64,000 nt of DNA from Emcibacter sp. (GCA_021774785.1 JAJFIQ010000006.1:248001-312000); one strand, 5' to 3'; counted from the stretch's first letter, positions 33,530-42,983 are shown. Made by a program: numbers and translations. Notes: generated by a model from the sequence alone, not told the origin.

Positions 33530-34903
33530 ATGAGACTAATAATTGTAGGCTCACTTGAGGGACAGCTAGCCGCAGCGTCACAGATTGCAATGGGTAACGG
33601 CGCTAAAGTTATCCATGCTCCTGATGAAGCCACTGCCCTCAAACTGATCCGATCAAAAGGCGCTGACCTGTTGATGATAGATGTCAAATGCGACATCAAG
33701 GGACTGTTAGATCAATTAGCATCAGAACATATTTCAACGCCTGCCGTTGCTTGCGGCGTGGGGTCCAATTCCGATGAGGCTGTCGCCGCAATCCGCGCCG
33801 GTGCCAAAGAATATATCCCCCTGCCTCCGGACCCGGACCTTATCGCCGCTGTCCTGACCGCTATTTCCGTTGACGAACATGAATTTATCTATCGTGATCG
33901 CAACATGATGCAGGTGGTCAAACTAGCCGATCAGATCGCGGGCAGTGAGGCCAGCATCATGATCACAGGCGATAGTGGAACCGGTAAAGAGGTCATGGCC
34001 CGCCATGTCCATAGCAAAAGCCGCCGCAGATCAAAGCCTTTTATCGCCATCAACTGCGCTGCTATTCCTGAAAATCTTTTGGAAAGCGAACTTTTTGGCC
34101 ATGAAAAAGGAGCCTTCACCGGGGCAGTCGCCCGCCGGGTAGGAAAATTTGAAGAAGCCAATGGCGGGACTTTACTGCTGGATGAAATCAGTGAAATGGA
34201 TGTACGTCTGCAGGCCAAGTTATTACGCGTCATTCAGGAACGGGAAGTTGACCGTGTGGGCGGATCGAATGCCGTCAAAATTGACATCAGAATCATAGCT
34301 ACCACCAACAGGAATTTGCAGGAAGAAGTAAAAAACGGCAATTTTCGCGAAGACCTCCTCTTCCGGTTAAATGTAGTTAACCTGAATATTCCACCCCTGA
34401 AAGACCGCCCGGAAGATATTCGCGCACTGTGCAAGCATTTTGCCATTCGGTATGCCGAATTTAACGGCATGCCCCATAAAAATATTACCGATAGCGCCAT
34501 GAAGGTGCTGATCAACCACACATGGCCCGGCAATGTACGTGAGCTGGAAAACACTATTCACAGGGCAATTCTGTTGGTGGCGGGAACAGATATTAATGCC
34601 TCTGATATTGTATTGCCAGACGGCAAACCTCATATGGAAATTCAGTCCGGCGCATCACGGGAAGGTGCCATGACACCAGAGGGAACCGAACCACTGGCAG
34701 CCGCATCCCTGATCGGGCGAACTGTGGCTGATGTGGAAAAAGATCTGATTATTGATACCCTGAAACATTGTCTGGGCAATCGCACACATGCGGCCAATAT
34801 TCTGGGTATTTCCATCAGAACATTGCGTAACAAACTTAACATTTATATGTCTGACGGCGTGAATGTTCCGGGACCCGGAACGCCACAAGTTCCAAATTTA
34901 TGA
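33530..34903 (+). CDS. flbD: Sigma-54-dependent flagellar regulator FlbD
   Basis: A 457-aa bacterial enhancer-binding protein. The N-terminal receiver-like domain (1-115) has Asp51 at the phosphoacceptor position but lacks the usual acidic pair near residue 8 (VGSLEGQ), as in Caulobacter FlbD. The AAA+ domain has Walker A GDSGTGKE near 150, the sigma-54 contact loop GAFTGA and Walker B GGTLLLDEISEM. The C-terminal Fis-type helix-turn-helix is HAANILGISIRTLRNKL. It should activate the sigma-54 promoters before fliK and flgK. An AGGAATT site precedes the ATG. Confidence 0.92.
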   Translation: MRLIIVGSLEGQLAAASQIAMGNGAKVIHAPDEATALKLIRSKGADLLMIDVKCDIKGLLDQLASEHISTPAVACGVGSNSDEAVAAIRAGAKEYIPLPPDPDLIAAVLTAISVDEHEFIYRDRNMMQVVKLADQIAGSEASIMITGDSGTGKEVMARHVHSKSRRRSKPFIAINCAAIPENLLESELFGHEKGAFTGAVARRVGKFEEANGGTLLLDEISEMDVRLQAKLLRVIQEREVDRVGGSNAVKIDIRIIATTNRNLQEEVKNGNFREDLLFRLNVVNLNIPPLKDRPEDIRALCKHFAIRYAEFNGMPHKNITDSAMKVLINHTWPGNVRELENTIHRAILLVAGTDINASDIVLPDGKPHMEIQSGASREGAMTPEGTEPLAAASLIGRTVADVEKDLIIDTLKHCLGNRTHAANILGISIRTLRNKLNIYMSDGVNVPGPGTPQVPNL

Positions 34904-34943
34904 CATCTATTAAACCTAACGATATTAGAAACAGTCACAGCTC

Positions 34944-37043
34944 ATGAGCGACACGGCCACCAGTAACCCTTCCGGAAATATAGGAATCATGGGTCAGTTA
35001 TCCCAGCGTTCCGACGTCATCATGGCCATCGGCGTTGTTATGATCCTGATCATTCTTTTTCTGCCCATGCCGCCATGGTTGCTGGATATCGCACTGGCTA
35101 TTTCCTTTACTTTCTCGGTAACGGTTCTGATGACGGTCCTGTTTATCCAGACACCCCTTGAATTCAATACTTTCCCAGCGGTACTGTTATTGACAACCAT
35201 GCTGAGATTGGCCCTCAATGTGGCCTCAACCCGTCTGATCCTGTCCGATGGCCATACGGGTACAGCGGCAGCAGGTCATGTGATTGAAGCCTTTGGTAAT
35301 TTTATCATGGGCGGTAATTTTATCATCGGTCTCATTGTGTTTTCCATATTGTTGATTGTGAATTTCATGGTGATTACCAAAGGCTCCGGCAGAATCGCCG
35401 AGGTCGCCGCCCGCTTTAGTCTGGATGCTATGCCCGGCAAGCAAATGGCCATTGATGCTGATCTTTCCTCTGGCCTGATTGATGAAGATGCAGCCCGTAG
35501 CCGTCGGAAAAATCTGGAAGATGAAAGCACCTTTTTTGGTTCCATGGACGGGGCCGCCAAATATGTTCGGGGCGATGCCATTGCCGGCTTGCTGATTACC
35601 TTCATCAATATCATTGCCGGTATGATCATCGGCGTTGCCCAGAAGGGCATGACCTTTGGCGAAGCGGCAAATACCTATACGTTGCTCACTGTTGGTGATG
35701 GCCTGGTTAGCCAGATCCCCGCCCTGATTGTCTCTACCGCAGCCGGTCTTCTGGTCACCAAGGCCGGTCTGTCCGGCCGTACGGATAAGGCCTTATTCAC
35801 GCAATTCGGTAATTATCCCCGAGCCCTCGGTGTCAGTTCCGGCATGCTGGTCTGTCTGTCCCTCTTACCCGGCATTCCTTTCATGCCATTTGCCAGCCTT
35901 GCACTCCTGCTCGGCATTGCCACTGTTGCCCTTACCCGACAACAAGAAGAACGCGAAGAGGCCAAGCTGCAGGCCGTTGAAGAAGAAGAACAAAAGGTCG
36001 AGCATGTGGAAGAACCCATCACCACGGCCCTGACCATTGACCCTATTCGCCTGGAACTTGGCTACGGTTTGCTGCCCCTGATCAATGATGATACCGGCAT
36101 ACGCCTGACTGATCAGATCAGAGCCCTGCGGCGGCAAATGGCCACGGATATGGGCTTTGTCATGCCATCGGTGCGTATATTGGATAATATGCAACTGTCC
36201 GCCAATAATTATGTTATACGGCTAAAGGAAACCGATGCAGGACAAGGCGACATACAGCCTAACATGCTTCTGGTCATGGACCCGCGCGGCGAGCCGGTCG
36301 CCCTGCCCGGTGAAGATACACTGGAGCCTGCCTTCCAATTACCCGCCAAATGGGTTGATAAAAGCATGAAAGAAGAAGCCTCTTTCCGGGGCTATACCGT
36401 TGTTGACGCTGCAACCGTAATCACCACCCATATCACAGAGGTTATCAAGGATAATATGCCAGAGCTTTTATCCTATGCCGAAGTTAAAAAATTACTTGAT
36501 GATCTGGCTACAGAACATCAGAAACTGATCGCGGACCTGGTTCCGACCCTGATCACTCAAAGCGGTGTCCAGAGGGTATTGCAAAATCTATTAAGCGAGA
36601 GAGTTTCCATCCGCGATTTGCCCACCATTCTTGAAGGGGTAGCCGAGGCCTGTGGCTATACCCAGAATATCGTTATGATAACCGAACATGCCAGAACCCG
36701 TCTGGCTCGGCAAATCAGTTACGAAAATGCCGACCAGGAAGGCATCATACCACTTATTAATCTGTCACCGGAATGGGAACAGGCCTTCATGGAGGCGCTT
36801 GTGGGCGGGGGAGAGGAAAAACAACTCGCCATGCCGCCAAGCCAGTTACAAGAATTCATTGGTCTTGTCCGTATGACTTTCGAGGATCAGGCCCATGCCG
36901 GTGAATTACCGGTTTTATTAACCAGCCCGATGACCCGTCCTTACGTTCGCTCAATCATTGAACGCTTTCGCCCCGCGACTGTGGTAATGTCCCAGAATGA
37001 AGTCCATCCAAAAGTCAAAATCAGAACATTAGGTATGATTTAG
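34944..37043 (+). CDS. flhA: Flagellar export gate protein FlhA
   Basis: A 699-aa type III export component. The N-terminal half has about eight transmembrane helices with LTTMLRLALNVASTRLILSDGH and the FHIPEP-region motif around RIAEVAARFSLDAMPGKQMAIDADL. The C-terminal cytoplasmic domain (about 350-699) forms the nonameric ring that receives chaperone-substrate complexes. A mid-region acidic linker (EEEEQKVEHVEE) joins them. It is a standard-length family member, 40 bases after flbD, and flhF follows. Confidence 0.97.
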   Translation: MSDTATSNPSGNIGIMGQLSQRSDVIMAIGVVMILIILFLPMPPWLLDIALAISFTFSVTVLMTVLFIQTPLEFNTFPAVLLLTTMLRLALNVASTRLILSDGHTGTAAAGHVIEAFGNFIMGGNFIIGLIVFSILLIVNFMVITKGSGRIAEVAARFSLDAMPGKQMAIDADLSSGLIDEDAARSRRKNLEDESTFFGSMDGAAKYVRGDAIAGLLITFINIIAGMIIGVAQKGMTFGEAANTYTLLTVGDGLVSQIPALIVSTAAGLLVTKAGLSGRTDKALFTQFGNYPRALGVSSGMLVCLSLLPGIPFMPFASLALLLGIATVALTRQQEEREEAKLQAVEEEEQKVEHVEEPITTALTIDPIRLELGYGLLPLINDDTGIRLTDQIRALRRQMATDMGFVMPSVRILDNMQLSANNYVIRLKETDAGQGDIQPNMLLVMDPRGEPVALPGEDTLEPAFQLPAKWVDKSMKEEASFRGYTVVDAATVITTHITEVIKDNMPELLSYAEVKKLLDDLATEHQKLIADLVPTLITQSGVQRVLQNLLSERVSIRDLPTILEGVAEACGYTQNIVMITEHARTRLARQISYENADQEGIIPLINLSPEWEQAFMEALVGGGEEKQLAMPPSQLQEFIGLVRMTFEDQAHAGELPVLLTSPMTRPYVRSIIERFRPATVVMSQNEVHPKVKIRTLGMI

Positions 37044-37057
37044 GTGTAAAGCGAGCT

Positions 37058-38110
37058 ATGCGATTAAAAATATTCACAGCCGATAATATGAAAGCGGCCC
37101 TTACTTTAGTTCGGGAAGCCTTGGGCGATGACGCTATTATCATTAATAACGTGGAAGAAGACGGCAAGGTTAAGATCACTGCTGCCATAGAAATTCCGGC
37201 TCCAAAAGTTAACCCCCGCAAAGCACCAAAACCCAAGCCAAAACCATCGCCCGTACAACGGTCCTTGAGGGAACTGGAACAAGAGGATCATACTGATTCC
37301 ATAAGCTTGTCTTATTTTTTGTCCCACCACGGTGTGGAAAAACCTATGATGCGGCGCATACTGGAAACAGCGGCCTCCTTCGATGAAGAACGAAATATTA
37401 ATGCTTTGGCCAAAGCGCTTGATATTATGTTTCACTTCAGTCCCATCAATAATGACTTTCAAAATCGACCAATAATGCTGGTAGGACCACCCGGTGTCGG
37501 CAAAACCGTCACCACAGCCAAGCTTAGCAGTCAGGCCGTTTTGTCAGGAAGAACCGTGCGCCTGATCAATACGGACACTATCCGTACTGGCGGAACTGCT
37601 CAATTAGAAGGCTATGCAGAAGTTCTGAAAACCAGCGTAATAGAGGCCCCGGAACCGGACCTTCTGACAGCGGCCATTAAAACCAACAAGCAAAGTCACG
37701 AGTTAGTCATCATCGACACTATGGGCTATAACCCTTTTGATTGTGATGAAATGGCAGAGCTTCATCATTTTATTCAGGCCTATAATGTGGAACCAGTATT
37801 GGTCGTGGCGGCAGGTGCTGATCCCACAGAAGCTCAGGAAATTGCGGAAACCTATATGAACCTTGGGGTCAGACGGTTTATCGCAACCCGCCTTGATGTC
37901 GCCAGACGTTACGGTAGCCTACTGGCAACTGCCGCATCAATGGACCTTGCCTTTGCCGGGGTTGGCATCACCCCTTACCTTGCAAAAGGCATTGAACAAA
38001 TTGATGCCATAAGCCTTGCCCGGCTCCTGACCCGTATTCCAGACCGTAAAATTTTTGTTCCTCAAGAAAATGATGACATCGTAGAAGGTGAAGACCATGA
38101 CATCCCATGA
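37058..38110 (+). CDS. flhF: Flagellar biosynthesis SRP-like GTPase FlhF
   Basis: A 350-aa GTPase of the SRP54/FtsY family that sets the polar position of the flagellum. The short N-terminal B domain (MRLKIFTADNMKAALTLVRE) and the basic Pro/Lys linker KAPKPKPKPSP precede the NG domain. G1 is GPPGVGKTVTTAKL near residue 145, G3 is DTMGYNP, and G4 is reduced to TRLD. It overlaps flhG by 14 bases, a normal flhF-flhG pairing for numerical and spatial control of flagella. Confidence 0.93.
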   Translation: MRLKIFTADNMKAALTLVREALGDDAIIINNVEEDGKVKITAAIEIPAPKVNPRKAPKPKPKPSPVQRSLRELEQEDHTDSISLSYFLSHHGVEKPMMRRILETAASFDEERNINALAKALDIMFHFSPINNDFQNRPIMLVGPPGVGKTVTTAKLSSQAVLSGRTVRLINTDTIRTGGTAQLEGYAEVLKTSVIEAPEPDLLTAAIKTNKQSHELVIIDTMGYNPFDCDEMAELHHFIQAYNVEPVLVVAAGADPTEAQEIAETYMNLGVRRFIATRLDVARRYGSLLATAASMDLAFAGVGITPYLAKGIEQIDAISLARLLTRIPDRKIFVPQENDDIVEGEDHDIP

Positions 38111-38855
38111 TACTACATCATCCAGAATTATCACTATTGCTTCAGGCAAAGGTGGTGTCGGCAAGACCTGGGTTTCAACCACGCTGTGTCATCTGTTTGC
38201 CAGTCAGGGTAAACGGGTATTGTTATTTGATGGGGACCTGGGGCTGGCCAATGTGGATATTCAACTGGGCCTTGTTCCTGAGGCTGATCTGGGACAGGTG
38301 TTGAATGGGTCCATAACACTTGATCAGGCCATCACTCGTTTTGAAGCGGGACATGGGGGGTTTGACATTATATCCGGTCAATCAGGCTCTGGAACGTTAG
38401 CTTCCCTGAGAAAAGATAAACTTACCGCCCTTAATCAGGAGCTGGAACTGCTATCACATAATTATGACCTTACCATTATGGACTTGGGGGCGGGCGTCGA
38501 AACATCCGTCATGACGCTATGCGATACAGCAGACCGTATTATAGTGGTGGTGACCGCTGATCCTACATCGCTGACCGATGCCTATGCTTTCATTAAAATG
38601 AATCATATGCGTAACCCTGACATTAATCTGGGCATTCTGGTTAATCTGGTTGAGGACCGGCATGAGGGCAAGCGCACTTATGATACCCTAAAAAAAGTCT
38701 GTTTGAACTTTTTAGGCTTCAAGCCGGATTTTCTGGGGTCAGTACGACGGGACAGGCATGTTGTCGATGCCATTCGTCACCAAAAACCACTTATGTTACG
38801 CCATCCTAAAGCCAAGGCAGGTGAAGATATGGTGGAAATTACCAAAAAGGTGTAA
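38097..38855 (+). CDS. flhG: MinD-like ATPase FlhG (flagellar number regulator)
   Basis: A 252-aa ParA/MinD-type ATPase. The deviant Walker A is ASGKGGVGKTW near residues 13-23, followed by LLFDGDLGLANVDIQLG (switch I / A') and LTIMDLGAGV (Walker B). FlhG family members limit flagellar number by antagonising FlhF and, in polar flagellates, the master regulator. The ATG at 38097 overlaps flhF, and an upstream in-frame GTG (38088) is less likely. The C-terminal amphipathic membrane helix typical of MinD is not obvious. Confidence 0.9.
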   Translation: MTSHDTTSSRIITIASGKGGVGKTWVSTTLCHLFASQGKRVLLFDGDLGLANVDIQLGLVPEADLGQVLNGSITLDQAITRFEAGHGGFDIISGQSGSGTLASLRKDKLTALNQELELLSHNYDLTIMDLGAGVETSVMTLCDTADRIIVVVTADPTSLTDAYAFIKMNHMRNPDINLGILVNLVEDRHEGKRTYDTLKKVCLNFLGFKPDFLGSVRRDRHVVDAIRHQKPLMLRHPKAKAGEDMVEITKKV

Positions 38856-38863
38856 CATGGGGT

Positions 38864-41185
38864 ATGAGTGAAATTGATGCCCCATCAAATATCCCCCTCC
38901 TGACGGGCGAAGGTGCCACGCGGGTAACCCGTGCGTCTACCACGTCAGATGACAGTTCCGCACAACAACAGTCCACCGATCAAAAAGCCCAAACACCAGA
39001 AAAAACGCAGGAAAACAAAGAAAAACCCGCTACCCATGAGACGGCTGTCACCATTTCAACCAGCTTGTCCAACCTTGAAGCAGGCAGCCTTATTGTTGCA
39101 AATTATCAGGGTATCGATGGGCAGGACCGCCCTCTGATTGTTTCTGAAACCGGAACCTATGTGGTAAAATTTGACACAGCGCATCAACATGATATTGACA
39201 AAATCCAACAAGACACCAAGCTGGAAATTAAGATATTAAAGGTGGAGCGGGAAATTGAAGCCCGTCTTGTCTTCCGAGACCCCGCCGTGGCAAACCCCAA
39301 TACGCCACCGCTTTTTATTCCGGTCACGCTGGAACTGACAGGGCTTGGCAATGCGCCGCCAAAGGTCAGGGCAACCGCAAATCAAAGTCAATCCGCCCTT
39401 GATAAACAGCAAATACCCTATCAGGCGGCTGACCTATACCGGGCGGAAAATATCGCTCGGGAAAGTGCCCACAAGCTGAAAGAGTTGCCGCTGCCCGCGA
39501 CGACGACCAATTATACTCTCTATGAAAAGGCTGTCCCGCAACAAGATCGTCCGGCTATTATCCGCTCATCCATTGCCGGAAATGCCCTGATAGCCCAAGA
39601 GCAGATTATAAAAACTATCCCGCCCTCCGCACAAATACCCAAGGCCGAAGCTACAAAAATTAAAGCTGATCCTGTTGTGATTAATATTGAAAAACTGCTG
39701 CATAAAAATACATTGGCTACCGTGATCAAGAATATCCCCAAGGTGTCTATGGACCTTCCTGAAATAGTCAGAAAACAGCTCGGCACGACCACACCTCTGG
39801 ATAACCTTAGGGCTGGTAGCAATTTTACATTACGTATTGACTCCATCGCCATTCCAGATAATAGGCCAAATAAAGCCAGCCCCTCACAAATAAAACAGAC
39901 TATTGCCGCTAACGTTACAAAAAACCCTCCACCCGTGGAACATCCGATAACAGTGCGGAAGCCTGATAATTCGACATCCCCAATTCCACAAGAGAAAAAT
40001 TCCCCTGCCAGCCAGCCGCCGGGGCTATCCGGGATTATTATCGCGCCCGGACAGCATATTTTGAAAAATACAGATAAATCGACTGCGTCAAAGCCGCTGT
40101 CACCGCCACCGGCCAACCGCCAATATCCAGACCGTTATAATCCAGCATCATTTGCGGCCCCCAAGCGGGGGAGTGCGTTTATGACACTTTATGTTGCAAC
40201 CCCCGTGTCCGTAATTAAGTTCCAAAGTCCCATAGAACTTAAACCGGGAACGGTGGTTAGTTTTTCTGTAGCCCCACAACCCGGGGAGCAAATAAACAGA
40301 CAATCAGATTTGACTCCGTCAGGGCAAAAAACCGATGTGAAACCGACGCAAAAAGAAACCATAACCAATCCCCTAACCCAGCCGACACCAGAAAATCAAA
40401 TAGCAGGTTGGACCGCCACTTCACTAGCCACCAAGCCAGATATTCCCGTTGCATCGCCATTGGAGCGCGCGCCACAACCGTTGGAGAACTTTACCCAGAA
40501 CTGGCAATCCCTGAGCCAGATTTTATCAGCAGTACCTGTGGTGGATAACAGCAACGTTACCCAAAATCTGAACAATAGAATTCCCGGCGTGCAGAATTCC
40601 AGTCAGATGACGTCCGCCATGCTATTTTTCCTTGCGGCTATGGGCGCAAAAAATCCGGCAAAAATTTGGCTAGGGCCGGAAATTACCCAACAACTGGAAA
40701 AGACTGGACAGGGAAAACTACTCAACATGCTGGATAATGATATGCAGCGCATTTTCAGATTGGGCGCGGATACCGCCCCAAATGAATGGCGTCCGGCTCT
40801 AATCCCGCTTCAGGTTGGTGGTGAGGTAAATGCTATTCCCATACTGACCCGGCAGGTTCCCCAAGAGGATGCGGACGGGAAAAATAATAGCGGCGAAGAA
40901 GATGAAAATGAAAAAAATGCCGCCACACGATTTATCGTGGAACTGAAGCTGACCCAGTTCGGGCAGATACAGGTTGACGGTTTGCTAAAAGAGAAAAAAC
41001 TCAATATCATCATTCGGTCGAAAATCATTCTACCCTCTGAAATGAAACAAAGGATGACCGGAATGTTCACCACCGCCCTTGAGATCAGTGGCTATGCCGG
41101 TGACCTCCAATTCAGGGACAATATGTCCCCTGACATCTCGGTTCAGAATATCATCAATCAAAAAATTCACATGTTTAAGTCATAA
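38864..41185 (+). CDS. Second FliK-like, Pro/Gln/Thr-rich protein in the flagellar operon
   Basis: A 773-aa protein eight bases after flhG. Residues 1-50 are low-complexity. About 60-150 form a folded-looking region (LEAGSLIVANYQGIDGQ, then IEARLVFRDP). About 170-560 are Pro/Gln/Thr/Lys-rich and probably unfolded. The C-terminal 220 residues are ordered, with SAMLFFLAAMGAKNPAKIW and a segment VELKLTQFGQIQVDGLL ... EMKQRMTGMFTTALEISGYAG that resembles the FliK C-terminal fold (layered strands, then a helix ending in G-Y). The true FliK is at 23922, so this may be a second ruler or an export-related factor. The family could not be named with certainty. Confidence 0.5.
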   Translation: MSEIDAPSNIPLLTGEGATRVTRASTTSDDSSAQQQSTDQKAQTPEKTQENKEKPATHETAVTISTSLSNLEAGSLIVANYQGIDGQDRPLIVSETGTYVVKFDTAHQHDIDKIQQDTKLEIKILKVEREIEARLVFRDPAVANPNTPPLFIPVTLELTGLGNAPPKVRATANQSQSALDKQQIPYQAADLYRAENIARESAHKLKELPLPATTTNYTLYEKAVPQQDRPAIIRSSIAGNALIAQEQIIKTIPPSAQIPKAEATKIKADPVVINIEKLLHKNTLATVIKNIPKVSMDLPEIVRKQLGTTTPLDNLRAGSNFTLRIDSIAIPDNRPNKASPSQIKQTIAANVTKNPPPVEHPITVRKPDNSTSPIPQEKNSPASQPPGLSGIIIAPGQHILKNTDKSTASKPLSPPPANRQYPDRYNPASFAAPKRGSAFMTLYVATPVSVIKFQSPIELKPGTVVSFSVAPQPGEQINRQSDLTPSGQKTDVKPTQKETITNPLTQPTPENQIAGWTATSLATKPDIPVASPLERAPQPLENFTQNWQSLSQILSAVPVVDNSNVTQNLNNRIPGVQNSSQMTSAMLFFLAAMGAKNPAKIWLGPEITQQLEKTGQGKLLNMLDNDMQRIFRLGADTAPNEWRPALIPLQVGGEVNAIPILTRQVPQEDADGKNNSGEEDENEKNAATRFIVELKLTQFGQIQVDGLLKEKKLNIIIRSKIILPSEMKQRMTGMFTTALEISGYAGDLQFRDNMSPDISVQNIINQKIHMFKS

Positions 41186-41202
41186 AAAATGAGTATTGCC
41201 CT

Positions 41203-41589
41203 TTGACAAATTCCAAAAAAGATACGCTGTCCACATTCCCCAACCCCTATCGGAACAAGACCTATATTGTCTCAATAATTCAGGAAATCACACTGAACCG
41301 ACAGACTTTTATGTTCGGAATGCGATTTGTGCCGGATAAGCTATTATTGGACCATGAAAGTCTGGCGTCTTATCTGGATCAGATGTTAGCCCAAAACCCC
41401 AAAAAGGCAGAAATTCTTGCTCATGATATATTGGAAGAAATTATGGATCAGATCATTCCAAAGTGGGTTGAAGTAAACCTGAAACATGAAGAAAATAAAT
41501 TTGGCCAAAATGTCATGATCACCATAGAAGAAAGCCAACCTGGCTGGCAGAGTGATGCATTGTTAAAACGGCTACCCGCTGTATTTTAA
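41203..41589 (+). CDS. Uncharacterised 128-aa protein in the flagellar cluster
   Basis: A TTG-initiated frame (TTGACAAATTCC...) 17 bases after the FliK-like gene. The protein begins MTNSKKDTLSTFPNPYRNK, has alternating beta-strand and helix character (YIVSIIQEITL, FMFGMRFVPDKLLLD, DILEEIMDQIIPKWVEVNL) and ends VMITIEESQPGWQSDALLKR. No transmembrane segment or signal peptide is seen, and no family was recognised. No ATG or GTG start is available before residue 32. Its position between flagellar genes and a LuxR regulator is the only clue. Confidence 0.6.
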   Translation: MTNSKKDTLSTFPNPYRNKTYIVSIIQEITLNRQTFMFGMRFVPDKLLLDHESLASYLDQMLAQNPKKAEILAHDILEEIMDQIIPKWVEVNLKHEENKFGQNVMITIEESQPGWQSDALLKRLPAVF

Positions 41590-41650
41590 GCATGAATAGC
41601 AGAATAAGTATGTTAGTATCTTGTCTGAATTTGATAATAAGTAAGTGTAT

Positions 41651-42364
41651 ATGGTAGATTTCAATTTTGTAATGCACTATATCGACGAGATTAGAAACAT
41701 CACAGAAATTGATGTCCTCGCAGATCATTTTACGAAAACCATTAAAATTCTGGGCTTTAGTCAACATGTATCCTCTTCCGTCGTAGATCTTGCTGAAATG
41801 CCAGAGAATTCATTCCTCCTTTCCAGATACCCAGATGCGTGGTTAGAACGATATGTCGATCAAAATTATTATGATTTTGATGATGTGATCAAAACCGCTT
41901 TTAATCAAACGAGACCCTATATCTGGAAAGATGAGAACAGGGACCTGAAAAATCAACAGATTTTTTCCGAGTCAGGAGAGTTTGGCATTATTCACGGCAT
42001 CACTATTCCCATTTTTGTTGAAGGATACTATCCAACAACTGTGAATATAGCCGGTGACATAGCCAAAATACCCGAAGAAAATTTTCACGCCCTTCATTTA
42101 ATCAGCATCCACTATCATGACCTCATCTTAAAAATTCTGACCCGGAATAAAGAAGACCACAAAAAAGTGACCTTAACCAAGCGGCAAAGGGAATGCCTGC
42201 AATGGGCGGCGGCTGGAAAAAGCTATAACGATATTGGTGATATTTTATCTATCAGCACAAGAACCGTTCAATTCCATATTTCAAATACAATGAAAGTCTT
42301 TGGTGTTGCGACACATGAACAGGCCATCGCCAAGGCCACATCAATGGGTATCATATTACCATAA
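41651..42364 (+). CDS. LuxR-type regulator with autoinducer-binding domain (LuxR solo)
   Basis: About 237 aa from the ATG at 41651; an in-frame GTG at 41645 is also possible. The N-terminal autoinducer-binding domain (about 20-165) keeps most invariant acyl-homoserine-lactone pocket positions: the Trp and Tyr of AWLERYV, the Asp of FDDVI, the Trp of YIWKD and the Gly of IIHGITIPI. The usual Pro after the Asp is replaced by Asp. The C-terminal GerE helix-turn-helix is LTKRQRECLQWAAAGKSYNDIGDILSIS. No luxI-type synthase gene is in the window, so it may be a solo that controls motility or responds to a foreign or atypical signal. Confidence 0.85.
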   Translation: MVDFNFVMHYIDEIRNITEIDVLADHFTKTIKILGFSQHVSSSVVDLAEMPENSFLLSRYPDAWLERYVDQNYYDFDDVIKTAFNQTRPYIWKDENRDLKNQQIFSESGEFGIIHGITIPIFVEGYYPTTVNIAGDIAKIPEENFHALHLISIHYHDLILKILTRNKEDHKKVTLTKRQRECLQWAAAGKSYNDIGDILSISTRTVQFHISNTMKVFGVATHEQAIAKATSMGIILP

Positions 42365-42434
42365 ATATACTTTCGTATCCTGCTGAACTATTGCCGATTG
42401 TTTTTTCTTACCCTATATCTCACATCATACAATA

Positions 42435-42454
42435 ACCTGTCGTAGTCGACAGTA
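42435..42454. promoter_or_regulatory. lux-box-like palindrome
   Basis: ACCTGT-N8-ACAGTA is a 20-base near-palindrome with the CT-N12-AG spacing of lux boxes, 71 bases after the luxR-type gene stop. It lies between convergent genes, so a promoter role is doubtful. It may be coincidental. Confidence 0.3.
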
Positions 42455-42496
42455 TTCATAATCATTCGTTCAAGTAATATGTTCTTTCTTTGGGGG

Positions 42497-42528
42497 GAAG
42501 ATACTCCTTTTGGGGAAGGGGTATCTTC
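42497..42528. terminator. Hairpin between luxR-type gene and fliJ
   Basis: An 11-bp stem GAAGATACTCC / GGGGTATCTTC (one G-T pair) with a 10-base loop, flanked by G-runs. It lies between the convergent luxR-type and fliJ genes and is a plausible bidirectional terminator, though no clean T-tract follows on either side. Confidence 0.55.
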
Positions 42529-42554
42529 TTGGGGGCTTTCTATTTATCACTGCC

Positions 42555-42983
42555 TTATCCCAGCTTTTGACGTTGGCGATGCATATTTATCGCCAATTCA
42601 TCTTGTTCTATCTGCTGGCGGCGGTTAAGGTCGGCCCGTTCACGTTCCCGTTCCCGTTGCTCGACAACTTCGTATTTTTTCAGTTCCTTAAAGGCTTCCG
42701 CCACCTGATCCTTCATATCCTCTATGGAAACATCAATTTCCAGCATGGAATTTACGATATTAACCCGGCGGACCATAACCTGTTGAGCATATGCGGCATA
42801 GCCGATATTAACAACGGGCGATTCCGAAACTTTTTTCTGTTCCGCGATCAGCTCATTCTGAAGATTGGTTAAATTTTGAAGAAGTCCCGCCTTCATCTCT
42901 TCCAACTCAACCATATTTCGACGTTTCTCATCCAGTTGCCACTTATGTAGCCGGATCATTCCTGTCATGCCTTTACGACTCAT
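42555..42983 (-). CDS. fliJ: Flagellar export chaperone FliJ-like coiled-coil protein
   Basis: A 142-aa, almost fully helical and highly charged protein (KWQLDEKRRNMVELEEMK, QRERERERADLNRRQQ) ending RQRQKLG. FliJ proteins form an antiparallel coiled coil that sits in the FliI hexamer like the gamma subunit of F1-ATPase. Sequence conservation in the family is low, so the assignment rests mainly on coiled-coil character, size and its place 26 bases after fliI in the same operon. Confidence 0.75.
   Translation of the reverse strand: MSRKGMTGMIRLHKWQLDEKRRNMVELEEMKAGLLQNLTNLQNELIAEQKKVSESPVVNIGYAAYAQQVMVRRVNIVNSMLEIDVSIEDMKDQVAEAFKELKKYEVVEQRERERERADLNRRQQIEQDELAINMHRQRQKLG

Noticed and set aside
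39520-40116. 198-codon minus-strand frame inside the FliK-like gene
   Set aside because: Antisense shadow of Pro-rich coding DNA; no start signal and no family.
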